Of a DNA stretch of 64,000 nt, positions 47,865 through 57,329 are shown piece after piece (the first letter of the stretch is position 1; each line of letters begins with the position of its first letter). The position numbers and the translations under genes are program-made. The DNA is from Paenibacillus peoriae KCTC 3763 (GTDB lineage Bacteria > Bacillota > Bacilli > Paenibacillales > Paenibacillaceae). The notes beneath the pieces were generated by a model. That model saw only the letters and a list, made by a program, of their open reading frames with translations. It searched no databases and had not been told where the DNA came from. The stretch is taken from assembly GCF_000236805.1 (NCBI RefSeq), contig NZ_AGFX01000041.1, positions 619,289 through 683,288 on the forward strand, in the 5' to 3' direction.

Positions 47865-49232
47865 TTATTTTTTTACCGTTTGATTGTATTGTGCAATTTT
47901 GCCCGTAATCTCCTGCGCCGCCTGGTCCAATGCCTGTTTTGGCTGTTGCTGGCCACTCAGTACGGCCTCGATTACCCCTTCAACAATTTGACGCGCTTCC
48001 GGGAATACACCCATCACAGCACCTTGTGTAGCGGTAGACTGCGCCGATGCGTGCAATTGGTCAACTGCCGTTTGGAATTGCGGGTATTTAACCATATTGT
48101 CTTTGAGCACCTGCTCGTTATAAGCTGCTTTGGTGATCGGGAAGTATCCGGTATTCACACTCCATTGTGCCTGTACCGCCGGGGAAGCAACAAATTTAAT
48201 GAACTCCCAGGCAGCCTTTTGCGTAGCTTCAGGTTTGTTGTTCATAATGTACAAGCTCGCACCGCCTACAACGACACCACCTTCTTTAGCTTCAGTTGCT
48301 CTTGGCAGGAATCCCGTACCTACTTCGAACTTATCGCCAACCTGCTCCACAATATTACGCAGTGAAGCGGTGGAATCCAGGGTCATCGCAATTTGTCCTG
48401 CGGAAAAAGCTTTGGCAGTATCGTCCGAGTTGCGTCCCAGATTGGATACTACCTTCTCGTCAATCATTTTCTTCCACCACGTCAGGGTTTTCACACCTGC
48501 ATCCGAATTCAGCAGCGATTCCGTTGCAGCCTGATTGCGTCCGTTGCCATTATTCACATAATCCGCATTCTGATTGGCAAACAATTGCTCCATAAACCAG
48601 CCATAGATGGCGATGGATGCACCGGATTTACCATCCTTGCTCAAGGCTTTGGCAGCTTTTTCGAATTCATCATAGGTTTTCGGAGGATTGGCCGGGTCAA
48701 GTCCCGCCGCTTTGAACGCATCCTTGTTATAGTACAAAATCGGGTTTGACGTATTGAACGGCATGGCATTTAATTTACCATCTATCGTGTAGTATCGCGT
48801 AATATTCGGCTCAAGCTGCGACAAATCGAATTTGTCTGCATCAATAAATTGTTGTACAGGCGTGATCATTTTGGAGTCGATCATGAACTTGCTTCCAATC
48901 TCATATACCTGAATGATGTCCGGGCCGCTGTTGGAACCAAGCGATGCTTTCAGCTTGTTCAGGCTGTCATCATATTTGCCCTGGTATACAGGCTCCACCT
49001 GAATGTCCTTGTGGCTGGCGTTAAAGTCAGCCGCGATCTGCTTGATCGCTTTTTCACCATTACCGGACATCGAATGCCACCAGGTCAGCTTGACTGGAGA
49101 ACCCGCTGCTGCCCCTGCATTACTGTCATTCCCCGGCTTTTCTGCCGCCGTATTGTTGCTACAGCCTGCTGCAACCACCATTGCAGTCAGAATAAGCAGG
49201 GTCAAGGCACTTTTCAGACGAACAAATCTCAT
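47865..49232 (-). CDS. ugpB: UgpB-like glycerol-3-phosphate/sugar-binding lipoprotein
   Basis: A 455-residue solute-binding protein with a lipobox VAAGC (Cys24). The sequence follows UgpB closely: WWHSMSGNGEKAIKQIAADF, GPDIIQVYEIGSKFM, and PFNTSNPILYYNKDAFKAAG, then LDPANPPKT. UgpB binds glycerol-3-phosphate or glycerophosphodiesters for import as a carbon or phosphate source. Homology suggests this but does not exclude another sugar phosphate. It is the last gene of the operon and no ATPase gene is present, as is usual for carbohydrate importers sharing MsmX. Confidence 0.85.
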   Translation of the reverse strand: MRFVRLKSALTLLILTAMVVAAGCSNNTAAEKPGNDSNAGAAAGSPVKLTWWHSMSGNGEKAIKQIAADFNASHKDIQVEPVYQGKYDDSLNKLKASLGSNSGPDIIQVYEIGSKFMIDSKMITPVQQFIDADKFDLSQLEPNITRYYTIDGKLNAMPFNTSNPILYYNKDAFKAAGLDPANPPKTYDEFEKAAKALSKDGKSGASIAIYGWFMEQLFANQNADYVNNGNGRNQAATESLLNSDAGVKTLTWWKKMIDEKVVSNLGRNSDDTAKAFSAGQIAMTLDSTASLRNIVEQVGDKFEVGTGFLPRATEAKEGGVVVGGASLYIMNNKPEATQKAAWEFIKFVASPAVQAQWSVNTGYFPITKAAYNEQVLKDNMVKYPQFQTAVDQLHASAQSTATQGAVMGVFPEARQIVEGVIEAVLSGQQQPKQALDQAAQEITGKIAQYNQTVKK

Positions 49233-49352
49233 AATCTCACTTCTCCCCCTTTGATTAAATCATTCTCAAATGCGACCATCTTTTACGATGCTATTTTGTG
49301 ATCAAGCTTTGTATATAGACTGCTTGCGCAGGTGCTGCTATTTATGGGCTTA

Positions 49353-50174
49353 TCAGCCTTTCAACGCACCGGCGGCCATCCCGCGTACCAACTGCTTTAG
49401 CCCAAAAATCAGCAGGAGCAGAGACGGTAAAATGACAAGCGCAGTGCCCGCAAACACCAGATTCCATGACGTGGATTCCTGAAATTCAAGCATGGAAATT
49501 CCAATCTGTACGGTACGCATATTTTCGCTATTTGTAATCAGTAAAGGCCACAGATACGAATTGTACATGTTCAGAAACGAATATACGGCCAGTGTTCCGA
49601 GCGCCGGGCGCGATAGCGGAAGCACATGAAACAGAAAGTAACGGATATGCCCACACCCGTCCATGCGTGCAGCCTCGAACAGTTCCTTGGGAAGCTGGAG
49701 AAAAAATTGTCTTAACAGGAATGTCCCGAAGGCTGTTGCCAAAAATGGAACCGTCAGCCCTTGATACGTATCAAGCCAGTTCCAGCTGCGTACTGTCAGG
49801 TAATTCGGAATAATGGTCACTTCCCAAGGGATCATCATTGTGGCTACAAACATGCTGAAAATAAAGTTTTTTCCCTTAAACTCCATTTTGGCAAAGGCAT
49901 AGGCCGCCAGACTGGCTGTAATGAGCTGACCGATCATCGTCAGGCCCGAAATGAGAAAGGTGTTGCCGATAAAGGCTGCGATCGGAACGATTTCAAACAC
50001 TTCGGTAAAATTGGCCAAATGAAAGGAATGCGGAATAAAGTGGGGCGGATAGGCACTTGCTTCCTCGGGCGACATGACCGCCATAAAAAACGTATAGATC
50101 ACCGGATATAAAATCAGAGCTGCCGCAATCGTAAGCAGTACATACAGCAACGTTGAATGAAGGCTTCCTTTCAT
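49353..50174 (-). CDS. ugpE: UgpE-like ABC permease
   Basis: 273 residues from the ATG at 50174, which overlaps the ugpA stop by four bases. Six membrane helices are visible and the EAA motif is in ELFEAARMDGCGHIRYFLFH. The MalG/UgpE-type C-terminus ends LKQLVRGMAAGALKG. It pairs with ugpA to form the membrane pore for the UgpB ligand. A longer start at 50201 lies inside ugpA and is less likely. Confidence 0.9.
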   Translation of the reverse strand: MKGSLHSTLLYVLLTIAAALILYPVIYTFFMAVMSPEEASAYPPHFIPHSFHLANFTEVFEIVPIAAFIGNTFLISGLTMIGQLITASLAAYAFAKMEFKGKNFIFSMFVATMMIPWEVTIIPNYLTVRSWNWLDTYQGLTVPFLATAFGTFLLRQFFLQLPKELFEAARMDGCGHIRYFLFHVLPLSRPALGTLAVYSFLNMYNSYLWPLLITNSENMRTVQIGISMLEFQESTSWNLVFAGTALVILPSLLLLIFGLKQLVRGMAAGALKG

Positions 50175-51115
50175 TGGTAATGCACCTTTCTTTCCACCCA
50201 TCTGAACTGAATCATCGTAAGCAGCAAAATGACGACAAACAATACAATCGCCTGTGCGCTGCCTGTTCCAAACCTGAAATTAACAAAGGCTTCCTGGTAA
50301 ATGGAGTATACGAACACATTCGTACTGTTCACCGGGCCGCCCTTGGTTAAAATGTTAATTTGCGCGAAGGACTGAAAGGCCCCGATAATGGAAACTACCG
50401 TCACAAAAAAGATCGTTGGTGAAAGCAACGGCATGGAAATACGCCAGAAGGTGACCAGCGGACCAGCCCCATCCATTTTGGCACTTTCATACATGTCGTC
50501 CGGAATCCCTTGCAGTCCGCTGGATAAAATAATGTAATTGAAGCCGAGATTCATCCAAATAGTCATGATGGCTACCGAGAACAGCGCCCAGTCCGGGCTG
50601 GTCAGCCATGGAACCGGATTGATATGTAACAGGGAAAGCACGTAGTTGAACATCCCGAGTGTCGGATGAAAAAGAAACTTCCAAATGACGGCGGATGAAC
50701 CGACCGACAGCACCATCGGTAGTGAAAACGCGAACTGAAAAATGCGCATTCCGCGTAGTTTACTATGGGTCAGTGCAGCCAGCACGAGCGCCAATAAAAT
50801 ACCCGCAGGCACCGTCAATAGCGCGAACAGGAGCGTGACCTTGATCCCTTGCAGAAACTGACCTGAGCTGAAAAGTACAGCAAAATTGTCCAACCCTACA
50901 TAAGCTGCAACGTTTCCTGCCGGATCTGTGGAATGCAGGCTGAGATAAACCGACTTCAACATCGGATAAAACATAAATACAGCAAATAAAATGAGCGATG
51001 GAGCCAAAAAGGTATACGCCAGCGCATTTTCGCGCAGTTTTTGAATTTTTAGCGAACCTGTACGTATGCGGGCCTTAGACGAAGCCAGAGACTGGCTTCT
51101 CGTCCCAAATCCCAT
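50171..51115 (-). CDS. ugpA: UgpA-like ABC permease
   Basis: 314 residues from the ATG at 51115. A TTG at 51136 with AAGGGG nine bases upstream is an equally good start. The much longer open frame upstream has no support. Six helices follow a cytoplasmic N-terminus, and the EAA loop is in MYESAKMDGAGPLVTFWRIS. ILTKGGPVNSTNV is the typical MalF/UgpA block. It is the first gene of the operon, order ugpA-ugpE-ugpB. Confidence 0.88.
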   Translation of the reverse strand: MGFGTRSQSLASSKARIRTGSLKIQKLRENALAYTFLAPSLILFAVFMFYPMLKSVYLSLHSTDPAGNVAAYVGLDNFAVLFSSGQFLQGIKVTLLFALLTVPAGILLALVLAALTHSKLRGMRIFQFAFSLPMVLSVGSSAVIWKFLFHPTLGMFNYVLSLLHINPVPWLTSPDWALFSVAIMTIWMNLGFNYIILSSGLQGIPDDMYESAKMDGAGPLVTFWRISMPLLSPTIFFVTVVSIIGAFQSFAQINILTKGGPVNSTNVFVYSIYQEAFVNFRFGTGSAQAIVLFVVILLLTMIQFRWVERKVHYQ

Positions 51116-51328
51116 CGATTTGTTAAGCTCACCCAAAACGAAGCGCCCCTTTCTTTTCAAACCAACCTCAGTAAGTGTATCGTTTCGTTGTAAAGGGAAC
51201 ATCAAGCAAACTGGAGTATAATGTAAATTTTTCTCCTCTTTGTTAAAAATGCTTCCAATTGCTTTAAGCACACTGACGTAGCAGTCTGCATACGATGGAT
51301 CATTACATGGTATGGAGGTTAGAGGCGA

Positions 51329-51649
51329 ATGTCCTACAGTACCGTTAGCCCACAAACGTTATATCAAGCCAAACCGGAATTCCAGACAAAGATTATCAAG
51401 GCTCGCCAGCACCTGCATCAAAGGCTTAAACCACACCTCAATCAAACCGTCCGGGTCCAAACGATGGATCAGCGTGTGTATGAAGGAACGATTGTTCACA
51501 TGGACGCCGATCATTTGTATATAAAAGTCCCTCAGCCGTATCATCCGCCTTCCCCAGCGAATCCGACCCTTTATCGATCCTCCGCCTTCAACAATGTCAT
51601 TCTGCCGCTGGTGCTATACACGCTGCTGGTCGTGATACTGCTGAGCTGA
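51329..51649 (+). CDS. hypothetical protein with C-terminal membrane anchor
   Basis: 106 residues. The N-terminal part is basic and polar (KPEFQTKIIKARQHLHQRL). The middle has an Sm-like or KOW-like strand pair (TVRVQTMDQRVYEGTIVHMD, then HLYIKVP), followed by a Pro-rich stretch and a C-terminal hydrophobic helix (about 88-105, VILPLVLYTLLVVILL). GGAGG with AGAGGCGA precedes the ATG. The gene is divergent from ugpA. No named family is recognised. Confidence 0.65.
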   Translation: MSYSTVSPQTLYQAKPEFQTKIIKARQHLHQRLKPHLNQTVRVQTMDQRVYEGTIVHMDADHLYIKVPQPYHPPSPANPTLYRSSAFNNVILPLVLYTLLVVILLS

Positions 51650-51676
51650 CGCATGGCGCATTCAGTTCATGACAAA

Positions 51677-51736
51677 AAAACCTCCAAATTTGTGAATATC
51701 CGACTATCGGCATATTCACAAATTTGGAGGTTTTAC
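51677..51736 (+). terminator. terminator after the hypothetical gene
   Basis: A stem of more than 20 bp pairs AAAACCTCCAAATTTGTG with CACAAATTTGGAGGTTTT. Confidence 0.9.
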
Positions 51737-51867
51737 GTATTTATTTTACATATTGAAATAAGGAATTTAAAGGAATCTAAAAGCAGATAATTTCGCAAAC
51801 GGGGAATGGTATGTACTCCTTCTTGGCAAGCTAATATGAGAAAACGTCAGAACGGAGAAGATGCCAG

Positions 51868-52659
51868 ATGAAATATAACCGATTACTGTCTACAAGTGTC
51901 GCTGTTGCCTTGTTCTGTGCCAGCTTTTGCCCCACACCCTATACCAATACTACACAGGCCGCATCGTACGCCTCCCCTGCTCCTACAAAAGGAAGAGCCT
52001 ATTATGAAGAACGAGGGGACATTGTATGGGAAGTTCCTACCTCTCGCAAGGTGATTGCCCTCACCTTCGACGATGGACCGGATGAGACCAAAACGCCGGC
52101 CATTCTGGATTTGCTCAAGCAATATGACGCCAAAGCGACCTTTTTTGTCGTCGGCAGCCGTGTAGAGAAACTCCCTCACATTGTAAAGCGGGAACGAGAA
52201 GAAGGACATGATGTCGGCAACCATACCTTCCATCATCCATCCTTCCATCGTATTTCCCGTAACAAAGCCCTGTCTGAAATGGATCAGGGCCAAGCCAGCA
52301 TCGTTCATGCAACGGGTACAGAAACCCCTTATTTCCGTCCACCGGGTGGTTCCTATACCGACTCGCTCGTCAAACTATCTAGAGAAAAAGGGCTGAAAAT
52401 GATTTTATGGTCCTGGCATCAGGACACCCTGGATTGGCGAAGACCCGGCGTACACCGCATCGCTAATAAAGTGCTCCGCAACGCCAAAAACGGCGATATC
52501 GTCCTCATGCACGATTATGTATATAAAAGTACACAAACCGTTGAAGCCCTCAAAATTATTTTACCTGAACTGAAAAAAAGAGGGTTTACCTTTGTCACCG
52601 TATCCGAACTGCTTGCCAATCGTAAGACGCCCGAAGGGCTTATTGAAGTGAATAAATAA
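51868..52659 (+). CDS. secreted polysaccharide deacetylase (NodB domain)
   Basis: 263 residues with a Sec signal peptide (about 1-32). The NodB motifs are all present: motif 1 TFDDGPDE (catalytic and metal Asp), motif 2 GNHTFHHPSF (His pair), motif 3 RPPGGSYTD, motif 4 WSWHQDTLDW and motif 5 IVLMHD. It is a metal-dependent deacetylase of peptidoglycan or chitin-like GlcNAc polymers outside the membrane, close to the PdaA/PgdA groups. It heads a surface-protein cluster. Confidence 0.93.
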   Translation: MKYNRLLSTSVAVALFCASFCPTPYTNTTQAASYASPAPTKGRAYYEERGDIVWEVPTSRKVIALTFDDGPDETKTPAILDLLKQYDAKATFFVVGSRVEKLPHIVKREREEGHDVGNHTFHHPSFHRISRNKALSEMDQGQASIVHATGTETPYFRPPGGSYTDSLVKLSREKGLKMILWSWHQDTLDWRRPGVHRIANKVLRNAKNGDIVLMHDYVYKSTQTVEALKIILPELKKRGFTFVTVSELLANRKTPEGLIEVNK

Positions 52660-52775
52660 TTTCATGGGAATGGATCACAAGGCAATTTCCTCCTATGAAA
52701 TTATTGGCTACATAAAACGTTCTTCGTACGGAAAATATAATGGAGAATTACCAACTATCTCAAGGAGGCAATAAC

Positions 52776-53093
52776 ATGAAAAAAGCAATATTGGCAGTAG
52801 CGTCCCTGGCTGTATTTCTGTCAGCAGGATCCATGGTATCTGCGTCTGCATCTGCACCCGCAACAGAAAAGCACGAGCACAAAATACACCAACATAAGGT
52901 TAAAGCTCATGCGAAACAAGAACACAAGCTGCACGCCAAGAGCAAACATGAGAAAGTCCACAAGCTACATGCACATAAAGCTGCACCTGCCAAAATCATT
53001 GGAACAAAAAGCATTCATGCGAAAAGTATGAAAGCAAAGGCTACTAAATTACCAAAAACCGGATTTGGCGGCGCAAGCGAGCAAATGAATTAG
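52776..53093 (+). CDS. small His/Lys-rich secreted protein with minimal LPKTG signal
   Basis: 105 residues from the ATG at 52776, seven bases after AAGGAGG. A signal peptide (1-25, cleavage near SASA) is followed by a His/Lys/Ala-rich region (about 30-90; KHEHKIHQHKVKAHAKQEHK and similar) and a C-terminal LPKTG at 92-96. Only nine residues follow (FGGASEQMN). There is no membrane helix or basic tail as in normal sortase substrates. A sortase gene lies directly downstream. The His content suggests metal or polyanion binding, which is inference. The family is not recognised. Confidence 0.75.
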   Translation: MKKAILAVASLAVFLSAGSMVSASASAPATEKHEHKIHQHKVKAHAKQEHKLHAKSKHEKVHKLHAHKAAPAKIIGTKSIHAKSMKAKATKLPKTGFGGASEQMN

Positions 53094-53102
53094 GGAGGGT
53101 AA

Positions 53103-53140
53103 AAAGAGAGGGTTAGCTTGTAGACCCTCTCTCTTTCTTC
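53103..53140 (+). terminator. terminator between the LPKTG gene and the sortase
   Basis: The stem AGAGAGGGT / ACCCTCTCT is followed by CTTTCTTC, ending just before the sortase ATG. It should limit read-through into the sortase gene. Confidence 0.7.
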
Positions 53141-53142
53141 AT

Positions 53143-53826
53143 ATGAACAAAAAGTGGATTATTCGTATCATAGTGCTATTGATTTTGCTGGGTAGTACAA
53201 GTTGTTCGTCTTCGGCTGAACATCATGGTACCCCCACCCAGACCCCGGCTAAGCTTGACATTCAACAAACTAAAACGACGAAGCCATTACAGGTTAAAAA
53301 CAAACCTTTTCCAGGGATCATTCCACATAAAATTGATATTCCTGCGGTTCGTATTCATTCGATTATAGAACCGGTTGCCTATTTAGAAAATGGACAAATG
53401 GGCGTTCCGGGTAACACGGATCGAGTAGGCTATTTATCTACAGGAATATTGCCAGGAGCGGCGGGTAATGCAATTATGGATGGGCATGTTGATACATATA
53501 CGGGTCCGGCAGTTTTTTATCCTCTTAAAAAGCTGAAAAGGGGGGACTACGTGTATGTAACTGGCGATGGCGGTTGTAAGCTTCAGTTTGTTGTGGAGTC
53601 GGTAAAATTTTACCTAACCTCCGAAGCACCGATTCAAACGATTTTTGGACCTACTGAAGAGCACCGTTTAAACCTGATTACCTGTGCCGGACGCTACAGT
53701 CGAAGCAAGAAGGAACATGAAGGAAGACTGGTCGTTTTTACCAAATTAGCACACATGAATTCAGCTTGTGAGAAACTTACGGTTCAGAACAAGGACAACC
53801 CAATCATTTTCAAGGAGAATGAATAA
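53143..53826 (+). CDS. class F sortase
   Basis: 227 residues with an N-terminal membrane anchor (about 5-20). The catalytic triad is visible: His115 in MDGHVDTYTGPAVFY, Cys181 in LITCAG, and Arg195 in EGRLVVF. The HVD and GPAVFYPL pattern fits class F. Sortases join LPXTG proteins to the cell wall or to other proteins. No ribosome site precedes the ATG, which sits at the foot of a terminator. The substrate candidate is the LPKTG protein just upstream. The next gene begins three bases after the stop. Confidence 0.88.
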   Translation: MNKKWIIRIIVLLILLGSTSCSSSAEHHGTPTQTPAKLDIQQTKTTKPLQVKNKPFPGIIPHKIDIPAVRIHSIIEPVAYLENGQMGVPGNTDRVGYLSTGILPGAAGNAIMDGHVDTYTGPAVFYPLKKLKRGDYVYVTGDGGCKLQFVVESVKFYLTSEAPIQTIFGPTEEHRLNLITCAGRYSRSKKEHEGRLVVFTKLAHMNSACEKLTVQNKDNPIIFKENE

Positions 53827-53828
53827 CT

Positions 53829-54953
53829 GTGCTTAGAATCACAAAATTACAATTGCTGTGCATGACCTTAATATTGCTCCTCGCTTACAGCTTCTCTTTA
53901 TTTCGTGCACAAGCCGAGCCAGCTAAACAGGATAACGTTGTCCCTTTTCTTCAAGAATTGTTTGAAGACCGCACTCGGTTGTTGATGGATCAGGATAAAA
54001 AGCATATTGAAGACCATTACTTGTTAACAGATAAACGAAGCAACTACGCGTACTTTCATGAAATGAATAGGGCCGAATACATTCAAGAATGGGCCAAGCA
54101 TCGTAAAATGAAATTTGTAAATGCGGAAAGTTCCATTCGCGTAGCTCGCGCCGAAGTGTTGGGCGATACGGCAAAAGTGTCTCTTGTTCAGTCCTTGAAA
54201 TTGAGTTATGAGTATACCGATAACTATCCCGGTCGGCATGATTTTGGAATTGGAACTCGTCATGGCATTACACTGAAAAAAAAAGACAGTCGTTGGTACG
54301 TGGAACGTGAATGGTATTCAGACCCTCTGGAGGAAAATGTAAAGAAAATTGAAAAATCCGACTTATTTTTCACTCCTCATAAAGATCCAGCAACACCAGA
54401 GAGGGGTATTCATAAATACAACAGAGCCCGCGCAGTTGACTATGCGAACAAGTATGCAGGAACGACATGGGGGGCAGGTAATGGTCAGCGATATAATCAA
54501 AAATATCTGGATTATAACTCCAAAGGGGGCGACTGTACCAACTTCTCCTCTCAAGTGATCGGGGACGCGAAGGAAGGCGGAGGGCTGCCTATGAAATCAG
54601 GATGGCATTACTTGTATGGCCACGGTGGAAGCCAAGCCTGGGTTCAAACGGACGCTTTTAAAAATTTCCTGATACGCTCCGGCTATGGCAAGATTATAGG
54701 GCAAGGAAGTTTTTCTAATATTGTCCAATCAGTAAATGAACGGCAGCAGCAGCTTGACAAACCCCAATTGATGCCAGGTGATTTAATTGCTTACGTGTTA
54801 AAAGGAGATGTTGACCATTTCTCTATAGTTGTTGGATTTGATCAGCGTGGCTTTCCTTTAGTCAACTCCCATACCGCAGACCGTTACAGAGTCCCTTTCG
54901 ACTTGGGATGGGATAAAAATACCAAGTATTTGTTGATTCATATACAAGATTAA
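53829..54953 (+). CDS. secreted amidase-domain (Amidase_6) protein
   Basis: 374 residues starting at GTG. It has a signal anchor (about 8-28), an unassigned N-terminal domain (about 35-185), and a C-terminal putative amidase domain (about 195-374). The catalytic Cys is in KGGDCTNFSSQVI and the His probably in DVDHFSIVVGF, as in the NlpC-like Amidase_6 family. AGGAGAATG overlaps the end of the sortase gene, so the two are coupled. It may trim peptidoglycan during surface assembly. Confidence 0.85.
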   Translation: MLRITKLQLLCMTLILLLAYSFSLFRAQAEPAKQDNVVPFLQELFEDRTRLLMDQDKKHIEDHYLLTDKRSNYAYFHEMNRAEYIQEWAKHRKMKFVNAESSIRVARAEVLGDTAKVSLVQSLKLSYEYTDNYPGRHDFGIGTRHGITLKKKDSRWYVEREWYSDPLEENVKKIEKSDLFFTPHKDPATPERGIHKYNRARAVDYANKYAGTTWGAGNGQRYNQKYLDYNSKGGDCTNFSSQVIGDAKEGGGLPMKSGWHYLYGHGGSQAWVQTDAFKNFLIRSGYGKIIGQGSFSNIVQSVNERQQQLDKPQLMPGDLIAYVLKGDVDHFSIVVGFDQRGFPLVNSHTADRYRVPFDLGWDKNTKYLLIHIQD

Positions 54954-55041
54954 GCATTAAATGACCTGTCACACTTGTTCATATCCCGGAGGATGCTGTC
55001 ATAGGAATAATATGGACAGCTTCTAATGGGGTGAAAATAAT

Positions 55042-56532
55042 TTGAAATTACCTCTTTTATTAAAACAAACCATGGTGAGAGCTAATGCGATGATTGTTGT
55101 GAAAGCCATCGGTTTGGTTGGAAAAGTATTTATGACGCGACTTGTTGGAGCCGAAGGAATGGGCCTTTATCAGCTGGCCTACTCCTTCTATAGCTTAATA
55201 TTGATGATTATTTCAGGGGGATTGCCGACAGCTTTGGCTATGTTTACAGCTAAGCATACTGCAAGAGGCTGGCGTTTGTTCAAAATTTTTTCTATATTCC
55301 TGATACTCATGGGATTGATATGCAGTGTCTTAACCTTTTGGCTTTCAAAACCGATTGCTTCTTTGCTTGGTTATCCACAAATCGATTTTGTGATTCGATG
55401 TCTCTCCCCTGCAATACTGGCCGTTCCCTTGCTAAGTTTGCTGCGCGGATATTTGCAAGGGCTTGAGAAATACACCACAATTGCTTTTTCGGAAATCATA
55501 GAACAAACCGTTAGGATTGGTACTTTAATATGGCTAGTGCCACTATTTATTCAATTCGGCATTGAGTCTGCTGTAGGCGGAGCGGTACTGGGAACCTTTA
55601 CAGGCGCCTTGTTAGCCTTTGCAATGCTTTCTGCTTTATTTATGTACAATCGTCCCTCTGTAGCTTTGTCTCCCCCATCCACTCGAACAGATCTACCTTT
55701 GGTGGTACAAGCTTCATTTGCTATTGCACTTACACGCCTGCTTATCCCGGCTTCCGACTTTATGGATGCGATCATCATCCCTCAACGATTACAGGTTGCC
55801 GGGGTTTCTCCCAAAGAAGCAGCGGAGATGTTCGGTATTGTCACGGGTATCGCTCTTGTGGTCGCTTATATGCCTACTTTGATTACGGGCTCACTAACAC
55901 ATACGCTCACGATGAAAATAACTACGGATTGGCAAAATAAGGAATATAATGTCTTCTACAAAAAAAGCCATACCGCCCTTCAGATAGCATGGGTCTGGGG
56001 ATTAGCCTCAGGGTTTTTCATTTTTGAATATGCCTCCGAAATTTCCCTATTTGTTTTTGGTATACAACATGCCGAAATTCCCATTAAATCATTGGCAATG
56101 CTACCGTTACTCGTCGGATTGCGGGAAATCACAACAAGCATCTTATGGGCGCAAAATCGGAAGAAAACTCCCTTTATTGGTCTTGGCACAGGAGTCCTTG
56201 TCAACTTCATTATTCTTTATTCCTTAGTTGCCATTCCCGGGCTCGGATATGCCGGTATGTCTTTGGGAATCATCATGCTCGAATGGATCGCAATGGCCTG
56301 GAATTTCAAAGCCCTAGAACTCTTCCAACAAATCAAATCCCATATAATCATTATACTGTTAGTGGACATTCTTGTTTTTGAAGCCATTCTGATTATGGTT
56401 ACGCTATGTTCCAAGTCGTTATCCTCATTGGACTGGCCGCAGACGGTCCAAATTATTGCTGAGATACTTCATTACTGCTTTTGGTGTGCACTGTATTTGA
56501 AAGTACGATTAAAGAGTGTTTTCGAAGAATAG
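55042..56532 (+). CDS. SpoVB/MATE-like polysaccharide flippase
   Basis: 496 residues starting at TTG with GGGGTGA six bases upstream. It has about 14 membrane helices and the MOP-flippase N-terminus (VKAIGLVGKVFMTRLVGAEG, with GLYQLAYSFY). It resembles stage V sporulation protein B, thought to move lipid-linked cortex precursors in the spore, but paralogues exist and context does not decide. It may export wall or surface polysaccharide units. Confidence 0.88.
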   Translation: MKLPLLLKQTMVRANAMIVVKAIGLVGKVFMTRLVGAEGMGLYQLAYSFYSLILMIISGGLPTALAMFTAKHTARGWRLFKIFSIFLILMGLICSVLTFWLSKPIASLLGYPQIDFVIRCLSPAILAVPLLSLLRGYLQGLEKYTTIAFSEIIEQTVRIGTLIWLVPLFIQFGIESAVGGAVLGTFTGALLAFAMLSALFMYNRPSVALSPPSTRTDLPLVVQASFAIALTRLLIPASDFMDAIIIPQRLQVAGVSPKEAAEMFGIVTGIALVVAYMPTLITGSLTHTLTMKITTDWQNKEYNVFYKKSHTALQIAWVWGLASGFFIFEYASEISLFVFGIQHAEIPIKSLAMLPLLVGLREITTSILWAQNRKKTPFIGLGTGVLVNFIILYSLVAIPGLGYAGMSLGIIMLEWIAMAWNFKALELFQQIKSHIIIILLVDILVFEAILIMVTLCSKSLSSLDWPQTVQIIAEILHYCFWCALYLKVRLKSVFEE

Positions 56533-56612
56533 ACAAGGCCTCCCACCAGTTTATTGAACTCGTGAGAAGCCTTTTTCTATTTGATTCTATTATTAGCTTT
56601 CAGATTTCTAAA

Positions 56613-57095
56613 TCAGCTATGGGTCATCATCTTCTTGTCGAGCAGATCAAGTACCATCGGCCATGCCTGCTCGTGTTGGTCCCTCGAATTTTGATCTGGA
56701 AAACCTGCGTGCGTTAAGCGAAGCTGTGTGCCATTTCCGCTGGGTTTAAGCTCAACGGTGAGCACCGTTTCATGCCCCTCTGTGCCCCCTTCCCCAGTAA
56801 CCCAGGTCAATTCGATAAGGCGATCTGGTTCAAGTCTTAAAAATCTCCCGTAATGCGGATGACGTTTTCCCTCAAAATGCGTTTCGAAAAAGAAGGCTGT
56901 ATTCACTCGGGCGTCCATTATGACTGTCCCTGGGGCTGCAAACCATTGGTCGAGCTGCTTGGTCCACGCTTGATACAGGACAACAGGTGACGCCTCCATT
57001 TTTCGTTCCACCGTCAGATGATGCGGCCTTTGTGAAATATCCGGCAAAGAAATAGGTAGTGTCATTTCATCTTCAATCCCCTCATTCAACAGCAT
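56613..57095 (-). CDS. SRPBCC (AHSA1-like) domain protein
   Basis: About 160 residues from the ATG at 57095, which has GAGG six bases upstream; the frame is open to 57149. An AHSA1/SRPBCC domain covers most of it (VERKMEASPVVLYQAWT, AAPGTVIMDARVNTAFFF, and RLTHAGFPD near the end). The fold has a hydrophobic pocket for a small ligand, with no known substrate here. It is monocistronic and convergent with the flippase gene. Confidence 0.85.
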   Translation of the reverse strand: MLLNEGIEDEMTLPISLPDISQRPHHLTVERKMEASPVVLYQAWTKQLDQWFAAPGTVIMDARVNTAFFFETHFEGKRHPHYGRFLRLEPDRLIELTWVTGEGGTEGHETVLTVELKPSGNGTQLRLTHAGFPDQNSRDQHEQAWPMVLDLLDKKMMTHS

Positions 57096-57329
57096 TTTGA
57101 TCCTCACAAGATCATTATACCCATAAAGAGGAAGGATAAAAAAAGCCACTCAAATGAGTGATATAACTAATTACCATCTGGAGACGCGCTCTGAGATATA
57201 ATGATCCGTCTTACTTACTAAAGTTAAACTGATTCTTACTATAATGAAAATTTTTCATTTAAGTGCAACATTTCATAAATCTATTCCGTTTAGAAACATG
57301 AACAAACAAGTTGAAAGGGAGTCATTCAA

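Noticed and set aside
50171-51355. UgpA start at 51355 giving 394 residues
   Set aside because: The extra 80 residues have no membrane or domain pattern and would cover the promoter region shared with the divergent gene at 51329.
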